A stretch of 64,000 nucleotides of DNA from Glutamicibacter sp. JL.03c (GTDB lineage: Bacteria > Actinomycetota > Actinomycetes > Actinomycetales > Micrococcaceae). The DNA is taken from NCBI RefSeq assembly GCF_025854375.1, contig NZ_CP107575.1, positions 3,162,001 to 3,226,000 of the forward strand. The letters run 5' to 3'. Every line of letters starts with the position of its first letter. The first letter of the stretch is position 1. A model generated the notes under the pieces. That model ran no database searches and had not been told where the DNA came from. It was given only the letters and a program-made list of their open reading frames with translations. The translations under genes and the position numbers were made by a program. Below, in pieces: positions 17,072-25,341 of this stretch.

Positions 17072-18681
17072 GAGGAGATGGCTTTCTGGTTGCTGGCGGC
17101 CGCCTGGGCCGCGATTCTCCGGGCCCAGCGCCGGTATTCGGGGTGCAGGGCACGGTTGAGCGTGTCGTGGCCCAGGGTGGGGTCCTCGGTGGGGCGGCCC
17201 AGTGCGGACAGGGACTCGTTGCGGTGACCGCGCGCATCGAGGCAGGTTCCGTCGGTGTCGGTGAAGATTCCCCGCTCCCCGGGCCTGACCATGATCTCGC
17301 CCCGGCCGAGCAGGGCGCCGAAGAGCTTGCTGGACGGAACCCCCTCGGGAGCCGGCGCGTTGAGGATGCCGGGGGCTACAGTCACGGCGTTCACCCTGAC
17401 CACCTCGTTGCGCCCCAGGTCACCGGCGCTGCGGCTGCCGGCGATCTCGTGGCGAAGCATTCCCGCCTCGTGCAGGGCCAATAGTTTCAGTGCCGTGGGT
17501 TCTGGCGGGCCGAAGGCCAGCCGCTCCAGGTTGGCGGCCAGTGCGGTGAACTCCTTGCGGCTGGTGGCATCCCAGGGGTAGCGGGAGAGCACCGATACCA
17601 ATTCCGGGTACAGACCCGACCAGAGCACACCCCAGACCCAATCCGGGGTCTTGGCCTTCAGCCCGCGATTGGCCTCGACGCTGTATCGCAGCTGCTCCAG
17701 AGGATTGCCCAAGGCTGCCATCTGCTCGCAGATGCCGTGGCGAGCCGTTTGCTCCAGGGCCTGACGGCTGGCATCGGCGCCGCTGACGCGCGCGATGGCC
17801 AGTGCGCCATCGAGCAGCAGGTCCCGCAGCTGACTGGGGGTGCCTTCCTCCCGCAGGCCCCAGGCGCGCACGCCACTGCGATAGGCCTCCAGCTGGCGTT
17901 GCACCTCGGGGCCTGACTCCAGGGGCTTGGGAGCCATGCTGATTCCCTGGCGCGAGGTCATGATGATCGTGGAAGGCTCGTGGCCGCTGGGCAGATAGCG
18001 CAGTGCCGGGCTTGCACCGCCTGGGCCTTCCTGCCAACGGCCGCCGCGGCCTTCGGTCAAGGCCAGCACCACGTCAAAGGCGGTCAGCGCGGCCCCCTTG
18101 ATCAGCACCGTGCGACCCGCGGCGATGCTCCTATCCGCCGCATCGCAGCGCTGCACGGTCAGCGCGGTCGCGGGCAGCCCCATGGCGCACGAGGGATCGG
18201 AGTCCTGGCCGGTGGCACCATGGCCGGTGGCCACCACGACTTCGTCGTAGGTTTCCGCGCCCTGGCCGGTGCTGATTTCCCAGCCGACGGCAACGCGCCG
18301 CAGGGTCTTGGCGATGCTCGCCCGATGCTGGATGCGCAGCAAGCCGCCCTCGGCCAACCTCTCGAATTGCCCCCGCAGGTACTGGCCCACCAGCGCGCGC
18401 GGCGGGAAGGGGTCGTCGCTGTCCAGACCCGGCTGCCCGCGCCGCCACTGGTCGAAAGACCAGGGTCCGAGGCTGAAGGATGCGTCGATGATGCGGGCAT
18501 TGACGTTCAGCCGCAGCTCCTGCGGCTGGGCGGTATTCCATACCCGTCCGGCTCCCGGAGGGTATGGGTCATAGACATCCACCGCGACCGCCGCGCCGGG
18601 CAGCGCCCGCAGCTGCTCGTGCAGTTCCAGCAGCGCAAAGAGGCACTTCGGCCCGCCGCCGATCATGGCAATCCGCGTCAC
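17059..18681 (-). CDS. FAD/NAD(P)-binding protein of the NAD_binding_9 type
   Basis: 540 residues. It begins with a Rossmann fingerprint (IAMIGGGPKCLFALLEL) and has a second glycine-rich segment (VVATGHGATG) near residue 150, as in the FAD-NAD(P)-binding family of putative flavin oxidoreductases. It overlaps the SbnA-like gene by 4 bp (ATGA) and the decarboxylase by 13 bp, so the three are almost certainly one operon. In staphyloferrin B synthesis the middle step is an NAD-dependent oxidation by SbnB; here an FAD-type protein takes that position, but equivalence is only a hypothesis. Confidence 0.8.
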   Translation of the reverse strand: MTRIAMIGGGPKCLFALLELHEQLRALPGAAVAVDVYDPYPPGAGRVWNTAQPQELRLNVNARIIDASFSLGPWSFDQWRRGQPGLDSDDPFPPRALVGQYLRGQFERLAEGGLLRIQHRASIAKTLRRVAVGWEISTGQGAETYDEVVVATGHGATGQDSDPSCAMGLPATALTVQRCDAADRSIAAGRTVLIKGAALTAFDVVLALTEGRGGRWQEGPGGASPALRYLPSGHEPSTIIMTSRQGISMAPKPLESGPEVQRQLEAYRSGVRAWGLREEGTPSQLRDLLLDGALAIARVSGADASRQALEQTARHGICEQMAALGNPLEQLRYSVEANRGLKAKTPDWVWGVLWSGLYPELVSVLSRYPWDATSRKEFTALAANLERLAFGPPEPTALKLLALHEAGMLRHEIAGSRSAGDLGRNEVVRVNAVTVAPGILNAPAPEGVPSSKLFGALLGRGEIMVRPGERGIFTDTDGTCLDARGHRNESLSALGRPTEDPTLGHDTLNRALHPEYRRWARRIAAQAAASNQKAISSCHP

Positions 18682-19646
18682 GAGGCGAGTCCCGCCTCCT
18701 GCAGTTCACCCAGATTCCCCGCGACCCACTCATCGTCGTACACGGTGTGCAGGTAGGGCACCCCCGAGTCATGGACAAGGAAGGCCAGTCGTGATCCGGC
18801 GGGAATCTGCGGCAGCAGCTGTTCGATGGCCGCGACGATGGCCCCGGTGGAAGCGCCAGCCAGGATGCCCTCGCGGTGGGCCAGCCGCCGGCAGCCCCGG
18901 ACCATGTCCATCTCCGCGATGCGCATCACCCGATCCGGCTGCGCCTGCAGGGACAGCTCGGGAACCACACCGGCACCCAATCCCGGCAGGCGCCGCACGG
19001 CAGCATCTCCGTTGAAGAGCACCGAGCCCACAGCGTCCACTGCGACCAGCTGCGTGGGCAGGCGATGCTCCCGCACATAGTTCTGGCACCCCAGCAAGGT
19101 GCCGGTGGTACTGGTGGCGACCAAGAGGTAGTCCAGCTGCCCGTCGACGGCGTCCATGATTTCCGGCATGGTCGAGGAATAGTGCGCCGCGGGGTTATCC
19201 GGCGAACCATACTGGTTGGTGGTCACCGCCCCGGGATGCTCGGCCAGCAGATCCTGGACCCGCTGGCGCCGGGCCGCCAGCTTGTTGCCATCTGAGGGGT
19301 CGCGCACCAAATCCACCCGCGCCCCGTAGGCCCGCATGATCTGCAGGGCCGAGCGGTTGGCGTTCTCGTCGACCACGGCTATGAATCGCAGGCCGCGCAC
19401 GACGCATTGGCGGGAGAGCGCAATGCCCAGATTCCCGGAGGTCGATTCGATGACCAGGCCGCCGGGTGCCAGCCGCCCGGAGGCGATGAAGGCATCGAGC
19501 AGGCTGGCTGCCGTGCGCTCCTTGGTGCTCCCGGAGAGTTGCAGCGAATCGAGCTTGGCGAAGATCTGGAGGTCGGGCGCATCGAAGAGTCGCCCCAGTC
19601 TCACGGTCGGGGTGGCGAGGGGCTTCAGGGTACCGGCACTGTCCAT
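18678..19646 (-). CDS. SbnA-like PLP-dependent synthase (cysteine synthase superfamily)
   Basis: 322 residues of the fold-II beta family. The PLP lysine is in LSGSTKERTA (about residue 42), an asparagine loop ESTSGNLGIALS follows, and the phosphate-binding loop is VATSTTGTLLG. SbnA condenses O-phospho-L-serine with L-glutamate to N-(2-amino-2-carboxyethyl)-L-glutamate, the first step to 2,3-diaminopropionate; the similarity and the neighbours point to a comparable reaction. Plain cysteine synthase is less likely given the ESTSGN loop and the operon. It is the first gene of the unit. No strong ribosome binding site precedes ATG 19646. Confidence 0.8.
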   Translation of the reverse strand: MDSAGTLKPLATPTVRLGRLFDAPDLQIFAKLDSLQLSGSTKERTAASLLDAFIASGRLAPGGLVIESTSGNLGIALSRQCVVRGLRFIAVVDENANRSALQIMRAYGARVDLVRDPSDGNKLAARRQRVQDLLAEHPGAVTTNQYGSPDNPAAHYSSTMPEIMDAVDGQLDYLLVATSTTGTLLGCQNYVREHRLPTQLVAVDAVGSVLFNGDAAVRRLPGLGAGVVPELSLQAQPDRVMRIAEMDMVRGCRRLAHREGILAGASTGAIVAAIEQLLPQIPAGSRLAFLVHDSGVPYLHTVYDDEWVAGNLGELQEAGLAS

Positions 19647-19814
19647 CGTTGATGACTCGCATTCTGCTGCTGTTGATCCTGCTGTGCTGCCACCCTAGGC
19701 AGCACGGAGGCAATCTGGCTATCAGCAGCAGCAAACTCCCGGACTCCATGCAGGTTGGGAGCGCAGCTCGGCTCAAGGGGGTGCCTGCGACGCAGCCCTT
19801 GCGCCGAAGGCCTG

Positions 19815-20552
19815 CTACCGCACTTGGGTGCGCACGCCATCCCGTCCGGCTTGGCGCCCCAGCCATCGATCCACGGCAACGTAGAGATAGGCTACGCCGA
19901 GCAGCGAAACGGTCAGTCCGACGATCCACAACGCCACCGCGCCCACTCCCAGTTCTGCCACATTCATGAATGGGTAGGGGTAGTTCACGCCCGGATAGAA
20001 TTCGCCGCCGGACGCTCCATAGGCAAAGGCGAAGGCCAGGTACCCATAGGGGATCAGTGCCCACAGCAGCGGATCCGTCCAGCGGAACTGGCCCTTGGGA
20101 GCAAAGGCCAGCCAGTCGACGATGATCAGCAGAGGGCTGATGATGTGGATGAGGTTATCGGTCAGGGAAAACGGGACGTAGTCCCCGCCTTGCCGGAAGC
20201 TTTGCGGCACGAGGACAACCAGGTAGATCAGCAAGGTGACGGTGATGGCCAGCATGACCGCCCCGCCCAGGCGCGCTGACGGCGTGGAGCAGCCGCGGAC
20301 GCCGGCGCTCCTGAGGTCCTTGATGGTGGCGATGATCAACCCCGCCGTCCAGGCCAGGCACAGCAGGTTGCTGAGCACCGTGTAGAACAGGAAGCTGTTC
20401 CAGACCGGGGCGCTTGTCAGGATCCCCGATATCCGCAGAATGCCTGCCAGGATCAGGATGAGAGCCGCAAACCGGTAGGCCAGCGCCAGAGGCCGCCAGG
20501 TGAGGACGGCGTGGTGCCCTGCTTCTGCCAGTCGCACATCGGTCATCTTCAT
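19815..20552 (-). CDS. Pr6Pr-family integral membrane protein
   Basis: 245 residues with about six hydrophobic segments, including an acidic and aromatic stretch GEFYPGVNYPYPFMNV near residue 195. This pattern is that of the Pr6Pr/FAR-17a-like membrane proteins common in Actinobacteria, whose function is not established. The start at 20552 has GGAAGG about 6 nt upstream; ATG 20546 is an alternative. It is divergent from the XRE-cupin regulator, with about 265 bp between them. Confidence 0.72.
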   Translation of the reverse strand: MKMTDVRLAEAGHHAVLTWRPLALAYRFAALILILAGILRISGILTSAPVWNSFLFYTVLSNLLCLAWTAGLIIATIKDLRSAGVRGCSTPSARLGGAVMLAITVTLLIYLVVLVPQSFRQGGDYVPFSLTDNLIHIISPLLIIVDWLAFAPKGQFRWTDPLLWALIPYGYLAFAFAYGASGGEFYPGVNYPYPFMNVAELGVGAVALWIVGLTVSLLGVAYLYVAVDRWLGRQAGRDGVRTQVR

Positions 20553-20782
20553 TCAGCGCCTTCCCGGAAGCTCGATTTCGACGCGCAAACACCATGCAGT
20601 GGACTGCCAGGGATTCAGCGACGTGAATGCAGCCATCCTTGGCGATGCTGCAGGCTCGGTCACGAATACTCCAGAGGTGGTGTACGAGGCGCGTTGCTCC
20701 CACCATAGATGCCACATCCCTTGGTTGCACCAACATGTCGTGAATTATCGTCTTCACCGGAACCGATGCGGGTACCGCATTC

Positions 20783-20816
20783 TAGACAGTGCACTTTCAG
20801 TGCATTATGATGCACT
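20783..20816 (+). promoter_or_regulatory. Promoter with overlapping TGCACT operator repeats
   Basis: TAGACA (20783-20788), 17-bp spacer, TATGAT (20806-20811), then 6 nt to the ATG at 20818, implying a leaderless mRNA. TGCACT (20790-20795) and AGTGCA (20799-20804) form an inverted repeat, and a third TGCACT lies at 20811-20816. The repeats cover the promoter, which fits autoregulation. Confidence 0.7.
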
Positions 20817-20817
20817 T

Positions 20818-21426
20818 ATGGAAACCAGCGCGGAACAGCTCGCCCGAAGCATCGGGGCACGGGTCAAAAGCGAACGCAAGAACAACGGCTGGACCTTGGA
20901 CCAGCTCTCCGAGCTCGCCGGGATCAGCCGGCGCATGCTCGTCAACGTCGAGCAGGGAACGGCCAACCCCAGCGTCAGCATCCTGCTGCGGCTCTCCGAT
21001 GCCCTCGGAGTAGGCCTGCCCGCCTTGGTCGAACCACCGGAACCCCGCACCACCAGCCTCACCCGGGCCGGGGAAGGCGCCACCTTGTGGACCGGGGATA
21101 ACGGTGGCCAGGGCATCCTGGTCGCCGGCACCGAAGCCCCTGATGTCGTGGAATTGTGGGACTGGACGATGGCTGCCGGCGAGCGCCACGAAAGCGAAGC
21201 CCACAGCGCTGGAACGCGCGAACTGCTGCACCTGCACCAAGGCTCCCTCACCGTCCACGTCGGCGGCCAGTCCCACCAGTTGCAGGCCGGAGACGCCCTA
21301 TCGTTCTTCAGCGACGTTGATCATTCCTACGAAAATCAGGGCCAAATCTCCGCCACGTTCAGCCTCTGCGTCTACGAACCCGGCGTAGGCCACGGACACA
21401 AGAAGGAGCATAGCGATGCCACATAA
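20818..21426 (+). CDS. XRE-family regulator with C-terminal cupin domain
   Basis: 202 residues: an N-terminal XRE helix-turn-helix (about 15-70; LDQLSELAGISRRMLVNVEQG) and a C-terminal cupin_2 sensor (about 110-190). The ATG at 20818 has no ribosome binding site but lies 6 nt after a near-consensus -10, so the mRNA is probably leaderless. It overlaps the B3/B4 gene by 11 bp and begins a three-gene operon. Repeated TGCACT boxes over its promoter suggest self-repression. The ligand is unknown; the operon suggests an amino acid or related compound. Confidence 0.88.
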   Translation: METSAEQLARSIGARVKSERKNNGWTLDQLSELAGISRRMLVNVEQGTANPSVSILLRLSDALGVGLPALVEPPEPRTTSLTRAGEGATLWTGDNGGQGILVAGTEAPDVVELWDWTMAAGERHESEAHSAGTRELLHLHQGSLTVHVGGQSHQLQAGDALSFFSDVDHSYENQGQISATFSLCVYEPGVGHGHKKEHSDAT

Positions 21427-22135
21427 TCTCACCCCCACCGAATTCCTCTACGCCTGCAGCGTTGATCCCAGCATTTACGCGCTCCGCCCGGACTACCGCG
21501 CCTTGCTGCTGGTCGTTGAGGGACTGGATCAACAGGCCCATACCACCCTCGCCGATGGCCTGATCCAACGCGCCGAAGCCCACGCCAGCGAATTGCTGTC
21601 CACTACGCCGGTGGATCAGCTGCCGCACATCAGCGCGTGGCGCGAAGCCTACCGGGCTTTTGGGGCGAAGCCGCAGCGCACCCGTAACAGCCTGGAAGCC
21701 CTCACTCGCCGGGCCGCCGATGGCCTGCCTCGGGTCAATGCCCTGACCGATATCTACAACGCCATCAGCGTGCTCCACCAGGTTCCGCTCGGTGGCGAGG
21801 ATTTTGACTTGTATGACGGTCCGGCCCGCCTCACCCGCGCGGTGGGAGACGAAGCCTTCGATACGCGCGCGGCCGGCGAAACGGTCATCGAGCACCCCGC
21901 GGCTGGCGAAGTGATCTGGCGCGATGGCACCGGGGTGACCTGCCGCCGCTGGAATTGGCGCCAAGGCCAGCGCACCGCGCTCTCGGGCAACACCACCACG
22001 GCCTTCTTCATCCTTGATGCGCTGGAGCCGATGGCCGATGCCGAGCTCGACGCCGCCGGGGAAGCCTTGGGCCAGGCCCTGGAATCGCTGGGCCCCGCGG
22101 TACAGGTTTCGCGCCGGATCATAGGTGCCCAATGA
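21416..22135 (+). CDS. Stand-alone B3/B4 tRNA-editing-like domain protein
   Basis: 239 residues resembling the B3/B4 domain of phenylalanyl-tRNA synthetase beta, which contains the editing site. The HISAWREAYRAFGAKP segment and the NALTDIYNAISVL segment are family landmarks. Free-standing members may clear mischarged tRNA or bind amino acids, but their activity is not settled. The gene lies between an XRE-cupin regulator and an amino acid exporter-like gene and overlaps both, by 11 bp and 4 bp. Confidence 0.82.
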   Translation: MPHNLTPTEFLYACSVDPSIYALRPDYRALLLVVEGLDQQAHTTLADGLIQRAEAHASELLSTTPVDQLPHISAWREAYRAFGAKPQRTRNSLEALTRRAADGLPRVNALTDIYNAISVLHQVPLGGEDFDLYDGPARLTRAVGDEAFDTRAAGETVIEHPAAGEVIWRDGTGVTCRRWNWRQGQRTALSGNTTTAFFILDALEPMADAELDAAGEALGQALESLGPAVQVSRRIIGAQ

Positions 22136-23031
22136 CAGCACGCAGTTCCATCCACAGCCTGCCACCGTGGACCTTGGCCATCGCGGCGATGCTCGCGGTC
22201 CAGTTATCCAACGCGTTGTCCGTCTCCGTGGTTGAACAGGTCGGCGCCGGCGGTACCGCATGGTTGCGCATGAGCTTTGGCATCGTGTTCCTCTGGGTCA
22301 TTGCGCGCCCGGATTTCAAGGCCATCCGCAAACAAGACGTGCCAGCTCTCATCGCCCTGGGCGTGGTCACCGGATATATGACGGCCCTGTTCCTCGAGGC
22401 GGTGGCCCGCATTCCGCTGGGCACCGCCGTGTCCATCGAGTTCCTGGGGCCGCTGACCGTCGCCGGTCTCATGAGCAAGCACCACAAGGCGCTGATCTGG
22501 CCGGTCATCGCCATTATCGGCGTGGTGCTGCTGACCGAGCCGTGGCACGGGGAAATCGACGGCGTCGGGGTGCTGTTCGCTCTGGGGGCCGGGACCTGCT
22601 GGGGCTTGTACAACCTGCTCACGCAGCACGTGGGCGACAGATTCTCAGGAATCAGCGGCCTGTCCTTGACCATCCCGGTCGCCGCCCTCGCCACCCTGCC
22701 CGTCGGGCTGCCCCAAACCCTTCACGGAGATTTCACCTGGTGGGTCCTGCCCGCCGCGGCCGGCATCGCCTTGATCACCCCGGTGATCGCCTTCGGCTTG
22801 GAGATGCTGGCCCTGCGGCGCATGACCCACAGCGCCTTTGGCACCCTGCTATCCATCGAACCGGCCTTCGGTGTGCTGATGGGCCTGCTCGTCTTGTCCC
22901 AGACGCCAACCTGGTTCCAAGTACTGGGCATCGTCTTGGTGGTCTGTGCTGGTGCCGGGGCCCAGCGAGGTGGGCGCCGGCAGCAGGCGGCGCTGGAACC
23001 CATCGATCTGCCCCGGGAGCCGACGAAGTAA
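22132..23031 (+). CDS. EamA/RhtA-type amino acid or metabolite exporter
   Basis: 299 residues with ten predicted membrane helices in two EamA repeats; the segment IPLGTAVSIEFLGPL is typical of RhtA, the threonine/homoserine exporter. Its ATG overlaps the stop of the B3/B4 gene (ATGA). The operon suggests removal of an amino acid or a toxic analogue sensed by the cupin regulator. A hairpin follows the stop. Confidence 0.85.
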   Translation: MTARSSIHSLPPWTLAIAAMLAVQLSNALSVSVVEQVGAGGTAWLRMSFGIVFLWVIARPDFKAIRKQDVPALIALGVVTGYMTALFLEAVARIPLGTAVSIEFLGPLTVAGLMSKHHKALIWPVIAIIGVVLLTEPWHGEIDGVGVLFALGAGTCWGLYNLLTQHVGDRFSGISGLSLTIPVAALATLPVGLPQTLHGDFTWWVLPAAAGIALITPVIAFGLEMLALRRMTHSAFGTLLSIEPAFGVLMGLLVLSQTPTWFQVLGIVLVVCAGAGAQRGGRRQQAALEPIDLPREPTK

Positions 23032-23342
23032 CCACTACGCGGCGGCCGGGATTCCAAGTCCCGGCCGTTGGATTCCTGAAGTTCCGATGGCCGGCAACGA
23101 CGGTAAGCATCATCACCCGCCTGGCACGGATCACCATTGATACGGGCACTGAGCCCTCCGACACGGGATAAGAAGAGGGACGTGACGCTCCTTGGACTCG
23201 AAAACTTTCTCTCATCCACTGTCCCGTTTTCGAGTACTGGGAACATCGTCTGGTTGAACCGATCCATGCACTGCGTTTGAAGTAGTTGCTCTTCTGCCGG
23301 ATCTCTCCATGGGGCTGCCGTGCGGCCATCAGGCCCCGGGTT
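23032..23342. other. Convergent intergenic region
   Basis: About 310 bp between convergent genes. Apart from the hairpin at 23043-23067 I see no gene or repeat. Confidence 0.6.
23043..23067 (+). terminator. Hairpin after the EamA gene
   Basis: Perfect 9-bp inverted repeat CGGCCGGGA/TCCCGGCCG with a 7-nt loop, 11 bp after the stop. The following T-run is weak. Confidence 0.6.
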
Positions 23343-24305
23343 TCATGTTTCCCTGGCCAATCGAGGGACCAGCCGGATCATCACCACCATGATCACCAGT
23401 TCAACGAGTGTTTGGGTCACCACTGCCATCGGCGCCAAAGCAAAGGTTGCCGGCAGGGCCAGGGCCATGGGCAGGACCACCAGCGAATTCCGTGTGGTGG
23501 CCGAGAACATGACCGCCCGCGTGGCACCGGCATCGAGCCCTGCGGCCTTTCCGGCACCGCTTCCCACCAGCACGGCGATGACGGCAAAAATCAGGTAGAG
23601 CGGAACCACCCGGGCCAGGGAAGCAAGCTGGGTGGCCACCGTGGGGATCTGCGAACCCACGACTGCCGCCAGCGTTCCCATCATCAGCGGCACCATGGCC
23701 GCGCCCATGGTTTCGCCAATGGCCTGCCCGGCCCGGGTTTTCCGGCCCAGCAGTTGAACCAGGGCGGCTGCGGCCAGCGGGATGATGATCAACAGGATGA
23801 ATGCTCGAATGAACGGCGCAATCTGGATTGCCGCCAGTGCCTGCGAACCGGCGAATAACCACAGGTAGAGGGGCAACAACAGGATTTGAACCAGCATCAG
23901 CAATGGCGTGGCGGCCAGCAGACGGGCTTGGGCCCCACCGGCCAAGCCCGTGAACACGATGACGTAGTCAATGCAGGGGGTCAGCAGCACCAGCAGCACA
24001 CCGAGCAGCAGCCCTTGGTCATCCATCACGAATCGAGACAGTCCCCACGCCGCCAACGGCATCACTGCGAAATTCACGCCCAGCACGGTTCCCAGAAAAC
24101 GCAGGTCGCGGAAACCCTTGCCGGCCTCTGCCAGCGGCACAGCCATGAAGGTGGAAAAGAGCAAGAGCATCAGCGATGGCTCGATGAGCTCTTGCATCAC
24201 CGGTACCGCGGGCGGGGACATCAGGCCGAGGGCCGCACCCCCGGCGATGGCCAGGAGATAGAGGAGCGCCTGGTGGCGCTCCCACCAGTGGATTAGTACC
24301 CGCAT
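23343..24305 (-). CDS. BASS/ArsB-like ten-helix transporter (arsenic resistance protein family)
   Basis: 320 residues with about ten membrane segments and the LLTPCIDYVIVFTGLAGG segment typical of small bacterial proteins annotated as arsenic resistance protein or bile acid:sodium symporter family. AGGAAAGG precedes ATG 24305. It stands alone and is not linked to the ars genes at 48-52 kb, so arsenic is only one possible substrate. Confidence 0.72.
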   Translation of the reverse strand: MRVLIHWWERHQALLYLLAIAGGAALGLMSPPAVPVMQELIEPSLMLLLFSTFMAVPLAEAGKGFRDLRFLGTVLGVNFAVMPLAAWGLSRFVMDDQGLLLGVLLVLLTPCIDYVIVFTGLAGGAQARLLAATPLLMLVQILLLPLYLWLFAGSQALAAIQIAPFIRAFILLIIIPLAAAALVQLLGRKTRAGQAIGETMGAAMVPLMMGTLAAVVGSQIPTVATQLASLARVVPLYLIFAVIAVLVGSGAGKAAGLDAGATRAVMFSATTRNSLVVLPMALALPATFALAPMAVVTQTLVELVIMVVMIRLVPRLARET

Positions 24306-24554
24306 GCCCGGCCTTTCCTATTTCCGGGTCCCGCGGTAAGCGGCCCTTCAGGCGCGCCGTACCTCAAGGCGGTCGCGGGAACACCAGGCCGGGCTTCAGC
24401 TTCTGAAATACGCATCAGCTCAACCCTAAGCCTTCCAGGCCCTCGGGAGCCGACGATGCCCCACGGTCCATGCTGTGGCGGCGCGGGAATTGCGTGCGGG
24501 GCAGCATCCCTGCGCTCTGGCGGCCTAGGGTGCCCGAGGGGCAGATGCCGTGGC

Positions 24555-24560
24555 TAGACT
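24555..24560 (+). promoter_or_regulatory. -10 element, likely leaderless start
   Basis: TAGACT ends exactly 6 nt before the ATG at 24567, and no ribosome binding site is present. The -35 is weak. Confidence 0.45.
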
Positions 24561-24566
24561 GGGCCC

Positions 24567-25298
24567 ATGCATACTTCTGAGTCCGTCATCGCCATCACCG
24601 GAGGGTCGCGGGGCATCGGCGCGGCGATCGCCCAGCGGGTGGCCCAAGCCGGCCACCATGTTGCCATCGGCTACCGCAGCAACGAGGAGGCCGCCCAGGA
24701 CGTGGCGCAGGAGGTCCGCGCACTGGGCCAGCAAGCGATGGCACTGCAACTCGATGTCACCGATCCCGGCTCGGTGTCGCAGTTCTTCTCAGCCAGCCAA
24801 GGGCTTGGAACGCTGCGCGGCGTCGTGGCCTCGGCCGGTGCGGTCCAAGCAGTGGGTTCCCTGCAGGAGCTGGATCCCGAGGAGATCCGCGGTGATCTCG
24901 AAGTAAATCTCTACGGCGCCATCCTGACGGCTCGGGAAGCCACCCGGTACCTGGCTGCCACGCAGGGTTCCCTGGTGCTCATCGGTTCCTGCGCCGCGAC
25001 CCTGGGCAGTCCCGGCACGTACGTCCACTATGCTGCGGCCAAGGCCGGCATTGCGGCGCTGAGCCTCGGGCTGTCCAAGGAACTGGCCGAGGATGGCATC
25101 CGCGTCAATTGCGTCGAGCCCGGTACGGTGTGGACGGATTTCCACAAGGACCCGCAGCGCCCGGCAAAAGTGGCTGCTTCCATCCCGCTCGGGCGCCCCG
25201 GCGTTCCCGAGGAAATTGCTGGCGCGGTCGCGTGGCTGCTCTCCGAGGACGCCTCGTACACCACCGGTGCGACCCTGCGGGTAGCCGGCGGACTCTGA
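24567..25298 (+). CDS. SDR-family oxidoreductase, FabG-like
   Basis: 243 residues, classical short-chain dehydrogenase: TGGSRGIG cofactor motif (residues 11-18), catalytic serine in LIGSCAA, YAAAK active-site pair about 15 residues later, and the NCVEPGTV segment. It reduces or oxidises a carbonyl/alcohol with NAD(P)H. Position beside phenolic genes suggests a catabolic substrate, but nothing fixes it. The ATG is probably leaderless. Confidence 0.85.
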   Translation: MHTSESVIAITGGSRGIGAAIAQRVAQAGHHVAIGYRSNEEAAQDVAQEVRALGQQAMALQLDVTDPGSVSQFFSASQGLGTLRGVVASAGAVQAVGSLQELDPEEIRGDLEVNLYGAILTAREATRYLAATQGSLVLIGSCAATLGSPGTYVHYAAAKAGIAALSLGLSKELAEDGIRVNCVEPGTVWTDFHKDPQRPAKVAASIPLGRPGVPEEIAGAVAWLLSEDASYTTGATLRVAGGL

Positions 25299-25341
25299 TC
25301 CGCGCCACGCCGCGGGGACGCCAGGTTCTCGCGGGCCGGTG

